A DNA stretch of 64,000 nucleotides from Lotus japonicus (GCF_012489685.1 NC_080043.1:80120292-80184291); one strand, 5' to 3'. Shown: positions 11,346-22,690, counted from the stretch's first letter. Translations and numbers: made by a program. Notes: generated by a model from the sequence alone, not told the origin.

Positions 11346-12042
11346 CTGGAGCTTCTTTCATCTACCCCAACATCGGAGTTCAACTGTTCTTCCTCAATGA
11401 CTCTTTTTGGGTAATTTGACCAAATTAGTCTCATCAATATCTCTTTTCTTTCCGGAATCACATCACCTATCATCTATCATATTTCTGTTTTATTAATTTC
11501 TCTTCTAGTGTAAGTGAAATTCAAGCGTGATTTATACACACTCCAGTTTCTCTTACTTTTCAATTTTTTTTCTTATTTCTCTTTACATTTTCTGTCAAAT
11601 CACATATCATATCACACATTTTTCTCCCCTCCCTTCAAATATCATCAAGGAGGGTGGATTTGAATGGTGAACACAAAAGTATTCAATGTTACATGCCATG
11701 AGATTCAATTGACTTCCCCATCCATGAAAATGGGGGAAACAATATAATATACTTGGTGGTTTTTGTTCCCAAAAAAACTATATACATGATAAGTCTTTGT
11801 TTGCCAATACTTTTCCTATATCAATCATCTTTCAAATTCTAACATTTTTACATCCACCCCTAAAAACATCCCAAACAAATCACTCCTAAAGTACCAATAT
11901 GAACAACATTACATGGAGGTATCCAATCCAACCAATAAATAAATGCAATATCTAATTTGTTTGTTTATGAACAAAACAAAAACCCTCCCTAAACCTGCCA
12001 AAAAGTTTCAAAACCAACAACATTGACATATCATCATCATCA
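11346..12042. other. 3' flank of the AAA-ATPase gene
   Basis: AT-rich spacer and probably the 3'UTR of the convergent minus-strand gene, including an ATC/CAT run near 12029-12046. No separate gene is seen. Confidence 0.4.
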
Positions 12043-13473
12043 TCATCTTTCATGGACCAAGTTATTACTAGACGAGCGAGATTTCCTAGAGTTCCTTAAT
12101 CTAAACAAACCGTACAACTTCCGCAAATCCTTAACCGCAGAGAACCCCTCACCACCACACAACAACCCTTCAGGCACCGCTTCATCATCATCCCCTCCCT
12201 GCCGTCCGATCACATCCCCACACCCCCTCCCATCACCGTCCGTTTGCAGCGCCCCGATTACCGATTTTATAGCCCGACTCGGCGAGTTCCGATTCGCGAT
12301 CATCAACTCACTGATCTCCGCCGGACTCAAACTCGCTCCTTGCCGGAAAATCTCCTCCACCTGAGGAAACAGCTTGTGCTCCTTCACCCCTAGGTAGCTA
12401 CTCGCTAGCGTCTTGAACGCCGAGAAATCGCAAACCGGGAAATGGATATGCACGTCGACCCGACCCGGACGTAGCAAATTCGGGTCGATACCATCTTTGC
12501 TATTCATCGTGAAAACCATCACTCTTTCTTCACCGCAGCACGAGCTCAGAATCCCGTCCATGAAATTCTGAATCCCCGACGCCGTCACCGCCGCTGGTTC
12601 CGATCCCACCGTCAGAAACCGGTCGAGATCCTCCACGACGATGATCGACTTCGCCGTCGTTTCGAGAAGGAGCACTTTCAGATCCGAATCGCCGCGAACC
12701 TTGGAGAGATCCACGTCGTACACATCGTAACACATGAAATTCGCCATCGCCGCAACAAAGCTCGATTTCCCGGTGCCGGAAGGGCCATACAGCAGGAAGC
12801 TCCGTTTCCACGCGCGGCCGAGTCTCCGGTAGTATTGCTTCCCTTTCAGAAACGATTCCAGATCCGATTTGATTTTCTCCTTGAGATCTTCCTCCATCGA
12901 CATGGTTTCAAACGTCGCCGGATGATTGAACGGGACCGATCTCCACCGCGTTCCGCCGCCGCCGTTGACGAACACGCGCAAATCGCGTTTCCCTTGGCTG
13001 TCAATCTCGTCGGCGACGGCGTTGATGTGGCTGAGATAAGGGCGGAGGATGCGGCGTTTATCAGCCTTTCTGATTTTCAACACAAACCCTCCGGTCCGGT
13101 CCGGTTCAGTTTTCTGGTTGAACCAGAAAATCGTGGCACCGAGAAATTGGTCCTCTATGGTTTGATTCTGGTCGAGGCATAAAACGATGTCGTTTTGGGT
13201 GTTCCCGGTGATGAGGTTGGTGAAATCAGAGTCTTCAATCGAAGGAAGAGAATGCAAATAGAGAGAAACCTTACGATGAAGGTGGTTTCGCTGCATGCTT
13301 TCGTTGAATTCAGGAACCTTGAGGAACTGGTACACGTGGAACCAATCTTGGAACGTTCTGTGAAGTTTGTTCACGGTGTGGAACAATCCAGTTTTGAATA
13401 GGATCAAACGAATCACGAAACAAAGGAGACCAGTGATGAGGATAACGAGGAATATGGGTCTCCAAGGAACCAT
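12043..13473 (-). CDS. BCS1-like AAA-ATPase (At2g46620-type)
   Basis: An intronless ORF of 476 codons opening with ATG at 13473. An N-terminal hydrophobic helix (about residues 6-26) anchors the protein. The following region (about 30-200) matches the plant 'AAA-type ATPase N-terminal' domain, with FFVNGGGG-TRWRSVPF-type sequence and HPATFETM just before the ATPase core. Walker A is GPSGTGKS (230-237), Walker B is IIVVEDLD (277-284), and the sensor and arginine-finger segment is NLLRPGRVDVHIHF (332-345). BCS1-like AATP proteins occur in mitochondrial, ER or plasma membranes. Some are stress-induced, but no substrate can be named here. The C-terminal 80 residues are Gly/Asp- and Ser/Arg-rich, low complexity. 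The coding region is clearly GC-richer than its flanks. Confidence 0.93.
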   Translation of the reverse strand: MVPWRPIFLVILITGLLCFVIRLILFKTGLFHTVNKLHRTFQDWFHVYQFLKVPEFNESMQRNHLHRKVSLYLHSLPSIEDSDFTNLITGNTQNDIVLCLDQNQTIEDQFLGATIFWFNQKTEPDRTGGFVLKIRKADKRRILRPYLSHINAVADEIDSQGKRDLRVFVNGGGGTRWRSVPFNHPATFETMSMEEDLKEKIKSDLESFLKGKQYYRRLGRAWKRSFLLYGPSGTGKSSFVAAMANFMCYDVYDVDLSKVRGDSDLKVLLLETTAKSIIVVEDLDRFLTVGSEPAAVTASGIQNFMDGILSSCCGEERVMVFTMNSKDGIDPNLLRPGRVDVHIHFPVCDFSAFKTLASSYLGVKEHKLFPQVEEIFRQGASLSPAEISELMIANRNSPSRAIKSVIGALQTDGDGRGCGDVIGRQGGDDDEAVPEGLLCGGEGFSAVKDLRKLYGLFRLRNSRKSRSSSNNLVHER

Positions 13474-16296
13474 GGCAATTATGAAGAAACTGGGTGTATA
13501 TGTGAGTGTTGTTAATCACATAGTTGGATGGTGGTGGTGGAAGAAGAAGAATCGTTGTTTGGTTTTGAGGAACAATCTACAATGGATGGAGTCTTTTATT
13601 GGTTGCAGCTATACGTGTTGTATTCTTCTATTCTATGTAGTGTTGACGTGTTTAATGTTTTGTTATCCTCCTTCAACTAATTTTCAGATTTCCATTTTCA
13701 AATTGGGAATATACCTATTTTATTATGTACACTGTGTTACGTAATCATATCTGCTATCTTAATTTTCCTTTTCAACACGGAATTAAGAAAAAAGAGCCAT
13801 GCCAATTTCTTAATTTCAATGTAATTTTTAATTTTTTTTGTGTTAGACTGATGGCCAACTTTTTTGGTGCAACAATTAATTCAATTATATAGATAATCAA
13901 TCACATTTATTACATTTTAATTATCTAAATTTTAATTTCACAAAAAAATTATCTTAATTTTACTTTCATTGTAATATGACGAAATCATAGATTTTAATTT
14001 GACGACTGAGTAAAATTTATTTGTATTGTTATTAAATTTTTATATTTTTTTTTATTTGGTTGAATCATGGAGAATTAAAAAAAATCAATTTTGATTCATT
14101 AATTATCGGCCCTGTAATTAAATTGTAGGCTGTCAGGTAATTAATCTAATTTAATACTGAATAATACTCTCTCCATCTCTAAATAATTATAAAATCACAA
14201 TTATACTTATTAAGAAAACATGTAATCAGATTTATTAATGTGTTATTTTTTTTTTAAATTATTCAATCCTCCACATTTGACCTTATTAATATATCCAGTA
14301 GTTTTAAAAAAAATTAATTATTTGTTATAATCAAATCATTAGAATTATAAAAGTATAACAAATATAAATGATATACTTGGAAAAATATAATAAATAGAAC
14401 AAAACTTTGGTCAAGTTATTTATATCAATTTTGTCAAATTAAGCTTTCCAATCATATTTTTTTTTCCAACATTCGAGGTAGCTAATAAACAAAATCTATT
14501 ATATAGACACGTAAATAAAAGAAATATGAGAGATAAAGGAAGAGAGAAAAGATGAGTGATAAATATGATATATGATGTAATCTGATAAAAAGAGAATTAT
14601 ATAGAGAAAAATGAGAACTATATATTAAATTTCTATCATATGCTAAGCCTTTTATTTAAAAATAAATTGAGCTGGTGAAAGGAGATTAAATATTAGAGGC
14701 TAGCTGAGCTAAATTTAAACGCACGTACAAGCACGGGTAATCAATCTCTCATTATAGCAATACAATAAAGCTATAAGATATAAACAATTCAAATCAAGCT
14801 GATTACATGCTCGACACACTTAACCAACTAAAGAAATATATCATCCAACGATCAACACTAACATGTAAAAACTAAAATGCTAAAGTTCAAATCTGCTATT
14901 CTACTTCATTGGCTAACGTCAACTATGAAGTCACTTTCACTCCTTTTAGCAAAAAAAAATTCCAATCTTGAAGGTACTAGACTGCTCTTTGAACCCTACA
15001 TGTAGCCATCACTGGAACTCTTCTTGTGGCAGTGATGGTTGAGAGTTGAGACCGAGGAGGAGATGGAAGATAGGATGCCATGAGGCGCACAAATTAAGTC
15101 CCTTAGATTGAGCCACTCATGGAATTTCATTCCAAGTTCTGAGTTCCATTAATTAATTGAAAATTATTTTTTGGCCCATATTTGAACTCCCCCAGTTGAA
15201 TAAGCTGGTGACACACTTCTTGGACCACTTCTTTGAAAATTTCTAAAACCACTTCCTCCCGTTGCGTTCTCAGTCATCTTTGATTTGTTCTTTTCTATAG
15301 TGATGGCATCAGATCATCTCATTAGTCGGTGGGTGCTTAGCTATTTCTCTCGATCTATGTTTTTGTTTTTAATTAGTTTAAACATTAATTTTATCTTCTT
15401 CTCAAATGTTTACCACTAGAAATTTCACATTGGTCGTCGGAAGTATGATATAAATAGTCTTTATAAAAGTATAATACCTCTTAACTTTTAAAAGCTTTCG
15501 TAGTTGAGTTAAGTCACTCAAATTATAATATTTATTGAAGTGATGAATCTTCTATTATTCTTGTCTAGGTACAGTTTTTAAGTTTTAGCATAAATTCTGA
15601 AAGGAAGTTTGATTCACATCACTTCTGAATTCCCAAAAGTTAAAGTAGGTTTAGCTAGTGGTTGTGAATTCCACCGTACGTACACTTGATGAACTCAATA
15701 ATATAAGTGTCAAGTAAGAAAATGCATGAGACTCCTTGAATTGATGAGATTCTGGCAAATTCTATAGTACTCACGAATTATCAAGGAGCGAACACGATCT
15801 ATTAGCAGCTCAAACAATAAAACTCCATACATACCTCAAAGTCTCAAACCCATCGACACGGATATGAAGATAAATGAGAGAAATGCAATATATGATGAGC
15901 AATGAAATAGTAAAGGAAAGAGTACTAATATGTGTACATACTCTTTTGGGGGACATACAACAAACATATATTATATTAGTGACGATTTTTAACTGCCACA
16001 ATGTTTAGCAACAATTAAAAACAATCACTAATGTATATGTCTATCGTTTGTATGCAAAAAAATGTATGTACCGGTACATTTTCAAAGATAAAATGCATGA
16101 GAATGAGATTGAAGAAAAATCAGGGTGTGAATGAATAAAAAACCTAACAAAAATAACACTAATAAAGAGGATTGTCTGGTATGATGTGATTGATAGATTT
16201 TTAATGTACACTCGAATATTTTGATTCAAGAAACTTGTTTCACCAACTCACTTAAGGCTATGTTTGTATTAAAGTTAATATGAAAGTAAAAGTTGT
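13474..16296. other. AT-rich intergenic region, promoter side of AAA-ATPase
   Basis: No gene is recognised. The first few hundred bases are the likely promoter and leader of the minus-strand AAA-ATPase. A MITE-like start (CTCTCTCCATCTCTAAATAA) lies at about 14167. The stretch 14870-15320 is less AT-rich but carries no readable protein. Confidence 0.4.
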
Positions 16297-16649
16297 TGAA
16301 CCGTTATGGATTTGAATTTGGATCGAGTGTGCCTCCAAAGTCAGATGAGCGATCCAAGAATCAAGTAAGCAAACCCAAAAGAAAGACAACCAAGCATGAG
16401 GTGTAGCCAAGATTCATCCCCATTTATCCTCATGATTAGTCAAAGGAATTAATTGTTATTTCCCTTGATTTCCTTTCCAATTTATATAGCATAGTCAACT
16501 TATTAATGTATTTATGACTAGGGTTTTGGGTTCCCCAACTATATAATTGGGATCCTATGATGTATGATTCATGTTCAACTTTTCTACCTGAATAAGACTC
16601 TAAACTTTTTGCTCATCTGTTCTTGCCTTAGGATTTTTGTTCTAGAACA
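16297..16649 (+). repeat. LTR of a gypsy-type element, copy 1
   Basis: A 353-bp LTR starting TGAACCGTTATGG and ending TTCTAGAACA. It is highly similar along its length to 22332-22685. It is followed immediately by CTGACGCCCACCGTGGGGCC (16650-16669), a sequence seen right after the 5' LTR in plant Ty3/gypsy elements. It is thus a 5' LTR with a little internal sequence (to roughly 16790). The rest of the element is gone. Confidence 0.7.
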
Positions 16650-17040
16650 CTGACGCCCACCGTGGGGCCGATAAAACTTTCCCAGGCCCCAAGTGATCCT
16701 GACTCAGCATACCACCTCCAAGCATCCGTGCATGCTGCACTCCTTATCGATGCTGAGTTTTTGTTTTCCTCATGAACTCACTCTTCACTTTGATTTTCTT
16801 GTTGGCTTCATCCTTCGTTATTATTATTATTGAAATAACTATAAGTACAATTTTATTTCTTATGATTTTTTATTCTATCCTGGATAAAGAAGATGGACAG
16901 ATTGACATATGCATTGGGAGGAAGAAGATGTTATTCAGCCGAACATCCGTGCACTAAAATTAAGGAAAATAGCTTTTCTATATAAGGTCCGGAATGCTCT
17001 AAATTGAACAAAAAATGATGTGAGGATCATAGAAAAGTTA
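16650..17040 (+). other. LTR-element internal remnant and spacer
   Basis: The first about 120 bases after the LTR look like the start of a gypsy internal domain (CCCACCGTGGGG-type). From about 16790 onward the DNA is AT-rich with no recognisable function. Confidence 0.4.
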
Positions 17041-17049
17041 AAAAAAGCA

Positions 17050-19987
17050 GGTGAACTTGGCAAAGTTTCTCATTAGCTGCGGACTGCGATTGTTTCTATA
17101 TTGATTTCATTTATCACCTAAGAGAAGTTTGTTAACTTAAATTTTCAAGCTCATGTACGGATGTAACATAAGGGGAATTAATCAGGGACTGCTAGGTTAG
17201 TTAGATGTTATTATAGTAGTTACTTAGTACTAGGACGAGATGTGCTATAAATATAGGGAAATCAAATTAGAGGGACGCATTATGTAGCATTATATATCTC
17301 TCATTAAGTATGTCCTTTAGTATTTGAAAATATTGCTAAAGAATGGTAATAACACATATCTTAAGCAGAAGAGAAAGTTCTCAGTGCAACGCACGGATAA
17401 AAAGTGATTGTTTGAACTCTTAGGTCGAAAATCTAATTCCTATGAGTTGTAAATAAAAAATCAATATAATGTCATTAATTTTTTCACAACTTTTTGAAAG
17501 TTTTAAAAACAAATAAATATAAGGTGCCCACTAGGGTGGACCTTTTATATTTTGGTCCACCCATGCACCATGGTTATATTAGTAATTTGCAAAAAGGAAA
17601 ATATTTAAAAAAATTAATTCCTAAAATGAAACTCTCTCTCCTCACTCACGCATCTCTCTCCGTCTCTCAATCCTCTTCACGCTTCTTCTGGAAAATCCCC
17701 ACCACCATGGCATTCGTTCTTCATATTCTTCTGACAAATCACCAGCACCATGGCTTTCCTTCTTTATCTCCCTGAAACCCCTTTCTTTTTGCACATGCCG
17801 AGAGCCCCAAGAGACACTGTGGATTGTGCGACGTCACGGTGGCGGCCGACGGGGTAACGCGACGCGGCACGGTGCTAGATCGGCGGCGCAGCGAGTGTGA
17901 GTCTAGATCGGTGTGAACAGAGTGAATCGAACCCAGATCTGAAAGGGTGAATCGAACCCAGATCGGTGTGAACATAGTGAAACGAACCAGATCTGTGGAT
18001 CTTGAGGCATGGTGGACGATGCTGCTTTTCAGAATATAGGCAGTGGGGAGCCTGGTTTGAGTTTGAAGATTTTGAAGGTCACAGTGACGGGCATTGGCAT
18101 TCTTGTGAGTAAATACGCCTGTCTGGAGTACTTGGATGTAAATTGGTTTTTTTCAATCTAATTCCATCTTATTGCACGATTTTTGAATATTTCTATGTTT
18201 ATGTGAATGTGTTGTAGGACCTGCTTGATTTATGCCCATAAAAGTGGAAAATTATGAAGAGAAGTTGAAGAACTTGTGTTGTAAGATCTGCTTGATTTAT
18301 GCTCGGGAAAAATGGAAAATTATGAAGAGAACTTGAAGAACTTCTGCACTGCAACTTGAGGTGTTGGGAAATGAAGTTGAGAAATGGAGGTAGAAGTTCG
18401 AACTGCGTCTGCAATGGACAGTGGTTCAGTTCCAACAAGAAGGGGAAGGGGTGGGGAAGAAGGGTTTGACATTTTTACCCTTTTTTCATCAATTAAATCT
18501 TGACCATCCAATTAAAAAATATTCCAAAATGCTAAGATCCAATGGTTATGAATCATGGTGCACCGGTGGACCAAAATATTAATGGTCCACCCTAGTGGGC
18601 ACCTAAATATAAACAATGTAACATTTTACAAGAAAATTCATGTAAAATTAACAGAAAAATAGATTTTAATAAGATGTCACTATTTTACAATGTAACTTCA
18701 TATTAAACATGTTCTACATAACAATGAAGTTTATTTTTTTATTTTGTTCAAATTACAAGGCAAAAAGCTCCTACGGGAAAGAAAATTTTAGCATGGAAAT
18801 GCTTTAATGTCAAACATAATAAGGAAATAAAATTTCATATATGATTTAAGTACATTGTTCATAGTTTTTTAATGATTTTAGGAGTAAATATACATAAAAA
18901 TTATGTGAGATTTCACGGGGTGTGTGGTATTTCATTTGTCTTGTGGAGTTCATTTATTGAATGGTTATCTTTGTTAGTTTCTTAATTCCATCAGGTAAGA
19001 ATCTCAACAAATAATGTTTTTAGCATGTCAAATTTGTATAAACCAAGGTATTGATTCATGCCTCAAACACAAGAGCAAACTTCACCGTAAAAACACTAGA
19101 AAGATTTGTTATGGGAATGTACACAATTTGCTACTGCTTATCCTTTTAAAGGGTCCTCTAGGCAATTGTGTTTTCCCCTTATAGGGACAGCCGTCACCCT
19201 TAGACACAAAATTGTTACTTGATATACTATAAAAGATAATAAACTCCCTATATATTTCGGTCCTTCTCCCTTAGAAGGCAAACTTCAAGTAGACTAATCA
19301 ATATAAATCTCTTACACATTTTATTATTACAAGCAACTAAATTAGTACTAACAAACTACTAATAAAAAGTCAGATGTATTTCATAAATTTTGTAGGTACA
19401 CTACAGTATTGGCTCAAAGTTGGATGACTTGGTATAAACACAAAATGATGTCATACTTTATGATTTATCTTTCACAATCCTAATTTGTGCTACTATCACA
19501 TTCTTTTTTTCTAAGATTAATATGTGTTCTGAATGATTTATTGGTGATTTCTTATATCTATGCTTTGTGCTATTGCCTTCATGTTCATGAAGAATGTGAA
19601 ACGATTTTCTGTTGATCTGGATCAAGCTTAGTTTATTTTACCGTGTGAAAACGAGCTTGCATAATCACGTTCATAAAGAACATTTTCTCTTTTTTTTACT
19701 GTATATTAAATCAACTATTGTTTATTAGCCATCATTAAACCATTCCCTGATATGTTTTGCAGAATTTGAGATTTGGTTAAGCAATCTTTTTATTAGTTAT
19801 TTAACTGTACGAATTTTAATATATGCAACAAAGGTTTCAATTTAAGACTTTTTGTCAACTTTACTCATCATTTCCGACTCTTCTATTTCATTTGTAGTTG
19901 ATTATATTTATAATAATCAAACTATTAATTGTTGTATCAAATATAATAGACATATTTCCCGTGCAATGCACGAGTAAAAAATACTAG
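17050..19987 (+). mobile_element. Helitron body and 3' end, copy 2 (with nested TIR element)
   Basis: 17050-17520 is about 90% identical by eye to 4193-4660, and 19038-19130 matches 4824-4912. The 3' end is CCCGTGCAATGCACGAG (19958-19974), an A tract, then CTAG at 19984-19987 followed by T. An internal CACCGTAAAAACACTAG lies at 19083-19099. A 1083-bp TIR element (17522-18604) is inserted inside, so the Helitron is the older of the two. No Rep/helicase is present. The 5' end is uncertain. Confidence 0.6.
17522..18604. mobile_element. 1083-bp TIR DNA transposon, nested
   Basis: The ends are perfect 20-bp inverted repeats (AGGTGCCCACTAGGGTGGAC), and similarity continues inward to about 55 bp, including TTTTGGTCCACC and GCACCATG. 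The flanks carry AAATATA on both sides (17515-17521 and 18605-18611). A 7- to 9-bp duplication fits hAT or Mutator ancestry. The interior is GC-rich at 17640-18130 and may contain captured exon-like sequence (from 18009: MVDDAAFQNIGSGEPG, then LSLKILKVTVTGIGIL), which I cannot assign. It has two similar about 45-bp units near 18215-18340 (TGTAGGACCTGCTTGATTTA type). No transposase is seen. Confidence 0.8.
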
Positions 19988-20094
19988 TATAATTAAAAAT
20001 CTTCAAGGGGTTAAAAATTATGTTCAAAATTAAGTGTAATTTTTTTTCATGGGGATGAACCCCCTCAGGACCATATAGGTCCGCCCCTAGAGAT

Positions 20095-20919
20095 GGGTGT
20101 TGCAGGGAGCCGAGGGGGGGAGAAGAAGGTGGAGGAATCAGAGGGGTTTTTCATCTTGAAGATGAGAAGCAGCTAGAGCTGGGTAAGCGGATCGAAGTCC
20201 GCGGGCCGGCCCGCGAAACCGCGGACTAGTGCGGGCTATAGCCCGAAAAATAGAGGACCGCTAAAATGCGGGCCTACGCGGAGCGGGCCAGCGCGGGGCG
20301 GGTCAATGCGGGGCAGGCCTACAAAGGCAAAAAAGGGGTAAGAGAGGCCAAAGTCCGCGGACCGGCCCGCGAAACCGCGGACTAGTGCGGGCCATAGCCC
20401 GGAAAATAGAGGACCGCTAAAATGCGGGCCTACGCGGGGCGAGTCTACGCGGGGCGGGCTTGTGCGGGGCGGGCCTACGCGGGGCGGGCCACCCGCGTAC
20501 CCAGCTCTAGAAGCAGCAGATGATGAGGAACAAGGTGTTGCAGAAGCTTCATATGAGGACAATTACCGTGTCACCGACACAAAGATGTTCTTTCTTGCTT
20601 CCATGTATTTCTCTTTCCCTCGTGGGCATGGCCCCATGTCAGTGTTTTCCATCCTGGAAGCATTTGTGGATCTCAGATGCATTGCTGATTACTGTGTGAG
20701 GTCTTTCTTGGAAAAATCTGCTGGAATTCAAACTATTGTTTTAGTTCCTACTGATTTGGGTGTTTTGGAGATGGGTTCTGTGAGAGTGGTGGGAGAGAGC
20801 GTTGAATTGTTGCAGGCTGTGAAATCTGTGTTTTCAGCACAATCATCACTCCCCAGGGTGAAGTCAATTTCATCACTGGATTTGGTTGGTGAAAAGAGAG
20901 ATGAGAGTGCCCCTTTTTC
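20095..20919 (+). pseudogene. bHLH-MYC_N (JAM/bHLH13-like) pseudogene fragment
   Basis: Upstream of the nested MITE one frame reads GVFHLEDEK. With the MITE removed it continues QQMMRNKVLQKLH. A second frame then reads EDNYRVTDTKMFFLASMYFS, FPRG, DYCVRSFLEKSAGIQTIVLV and LGVLEMGSVRVV. This is the MYC_N domain of plant bHLH factors that bind JAZ repressors (MYC2-like activators and JAM repressors). The missing stretch after FPRG, frame changes and lack of a bHLH region show that it is a broken fragment. It is interrupted by a hAT MITE at 20174-20509 and ends abruptly at 20919, where a Helitron-like CTAG terminus (minus orientation) begins. Confidence 0.75.
20174..20509. mobile_element. GC-rich hAT MITE with tandem GCGGGCC-type repeats
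   Basis: TIRs are TAGAGCTGGGTA and TACCCAGCTCTA. The perfect 8-bp duplication GAAGCAGC (20166-20173 and 20510-20517) marks hAT-type insertion. The interior is extremely GC- and CpG-rich. It contains two copies of a roughly 130-bp unit starting near 20196 and 20356 (GGCCCGCGAAACCGCGGACT) and multiple GCGGGGCGGGCC-like short repeats. It sits inside the bHLH pseudogene. Short ORFs here are repeat artefacts. Confidence 0.85.
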
Positions 20920-20958
20920 TAGCGGAGTAACCCGTGCATAGCCTGTGCATTGCACGGG
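20919..20958 (-). repeat. Helitron-like 3' terminus, minus strand
   Basis: CTAG at 20919-20922 is followed by AACCCGTGCATAG and then TGCATTGCACGGGTGAC. This is a reversed, partly duplicated version of the hairpin-plus-CTAG end seen at 5708-5737. It cuts off the bHLH pseudogene. Confidence 0.45.
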
Positions 20959-21046
20959 TGACTTTTGTGATATAAAAGATGTATAAATGGTTGTTAGAAA
21001 TGTATGTTTTAGATTTCTTTTCATATTATATATTCGAATATGTGTT

Positions 21047-21085
21047 CTAGTGTTTTTTTACCCGTGCGTTGCATTGGAAATATAC
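21047..21085 (-). repeat. Helitron 3' terminus, minus strand
   Basis: Read on the minus strand this is CCAATGCAACGCACGGGT, an A tract, then CACTAG, matching the plus-strand termini at 5737 and 19987. The element would extend to the right (increasing coordinates). Its 5' end was not found. Confidence 0.6.
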
Positions 21086-22326
21086 TAAAAAAATATTTTT
21101 TTCTAGAATGTTTTGTCACATGTCACCCCCACATCGTTTTGAAATATATTAATTTTAAGAAATTATTAAAAAAAAATTGAAATATAATAAAATCACATAT
21201 TCCATAAATAAACATATTTAAAGTCACAAAATTGAAAATAAATAATTTTAAATATTAAAATTGAAACACATATTCAGAAATCACAAAATAGAAAAATATG
21301 ATACATAAAAGAATCACATATTCGAAAATATTAAAAATAATTGGAGTTGTTTTATTTTTCATTCCCTTTGGGTATTTTGTGCAATGATCTCATTATACTA
21401 AAAAGAAGGTTTTTTTAGATAGAGATAATAGATGAACATGATTTTGTATCAAAATAAACTTCTCATCTCTTTAGTTATAGTAATTTAAGATAAAAAATTG
21501 ACCACGAGTTTTTAATTTTTTTTATTATGATGCTATAATTAAATTGTGTACATATAATTTAATTATAGTAATTTAAGACAATTTTTTTTATAGATTGACC
21601 ACGATATCAATTTTTTTTATAAGAGTGTTATAAATTGTGTCAAGCACAGAAGTGTGCAATACACAATGAGAGGAAGAAAAAAACGATCCATACCAAAAGA
21701 GGGATAAGAGATTTAGGTGTTTATCTTTTATTGAGTAAATTTTTTTAACAGATGACCCTCTATCACCCTATTTAATTTCTTATCCTATTTATTACATGAT
21801 TGTATATATATTTTTCTCTCATATAACATGAAGAAAAAAGTTCTCTTCGTTGGTTGCTCATCTTTTTCCCATTAACATGCAATGACCAAAGGTTTGTTCC
21901 TTATATACCTTCATCTTGACAATTGAGATTTTTTTTCTTCTTTTTTCTAATGCACAATGTTCTATATCTTTTTTTTTATCAATCTTCTTCAAAAATGTCT
22001 TTGGTTCAAAGGTTTGTTATTTCAGATCTTATACCACATGCAACGGTACAGTTAGAGTTGTTTTGTTATATTCACTGTCAATGTTTTTTTCCTTTTGTTA
22101 TATCATGCATGACGATTCAAGTTGAAAAATAGTTTACTTTAATTAAATGTCTAATTCATAATTTTGTATTCTCCCATTTATATTTTTAAAGGTTAAGTAA
22201 GATATAATATTTTTCCTACAAATAATTTTGAGTGATTAAATTTTTTTATTTCATCTTTATATTAATATATTTAATGTTATTTATTAATATATTTAATGTT
22301 ATTTATTACCACATGCAACGGTAAAA
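21086..22326. other. AT-rich region, probable Helitron interior
   Basis: Very AT-rich with no readable protein or structural RNA. It likely belongs in part to the minus-strand Helitron that ends at 21047. Confidence 0.35.
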
Positions 22327-22331
22327 GTTTT

Positions 22332-22685
22332 TGTACCGTTATGGATTTGGATTGGACCGAGTGTGCCTCCAAAGTCGGATGAGTGACCCAAGAATCAAGT
22401 AAGAAAATCCAAAAGGAAGACAACCAAGCATGAGGTGTAATCAAGATTCATCACCCCCCCTATCCTCATGACTAGTCAAATGAATTAATTGTTATTTCCC
22501 TTGATTTTCTCTCCCATTTATGTAGCATAGTCAACTTATTAATGTACTTATGACTAGGGTTTTGAGTTCACCAACTATATAATGAGGATCCAATGATGTA
22601 TGATTCTTGTTCGACTTTTCCACCTGAATAAGACTCTAAACTTTTTGTTCATCTGTTCTTACCTTAGGGTTTTTATTCTAGAACA
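22332..22685 (+). mobile_element. Solo LTR (same family as 16297-16649)
   Basis: A 354-bp LTR beginning TGTACCGTTATGG and ending TTCTAGAACA, flanked by the perfect 5-bp duplication GTTTT (22327-22331 and 22686-22690). No internal sequence is attached. A complete LTR with its own target duplication and no body is a solo LTR, produced by LTR-LTR recombination. Confidence 0.85.
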
Positions 22686-22690
22686 GTTTT

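Noticed and set aside
12023..13744. Plus-strand ORFs opposite the AAA-ATPase
   Set aside because: They are shadows of the GC-rich minus-strand coding region with no recognisable domains.
20160..20520. CpG island or rRNA spacer
   Set aside because: The GC-rich stretch has exact TIRs and an 8-bp duplication, so it is a hAT MITE.
20462..20941. 159-codon ORF as an intact bHLH gene
   Set aside because: Its first part lies inside the GC-rich MITE, the MYC_N domain is internally deleted, and the bHLH region is missing.
21916..22132. Phe-rich ORFs
   Set aside because: Products of T-rich DNA. No domain or start context.
16297..22690. The two LTRs as ends of one complete retrotransposon
   Set aside because: The right one has its own perfect 5-bp duplication on both sides, so it is a separate solo LTR. 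The space between holds Helitrons and other elements, not gag-pol.
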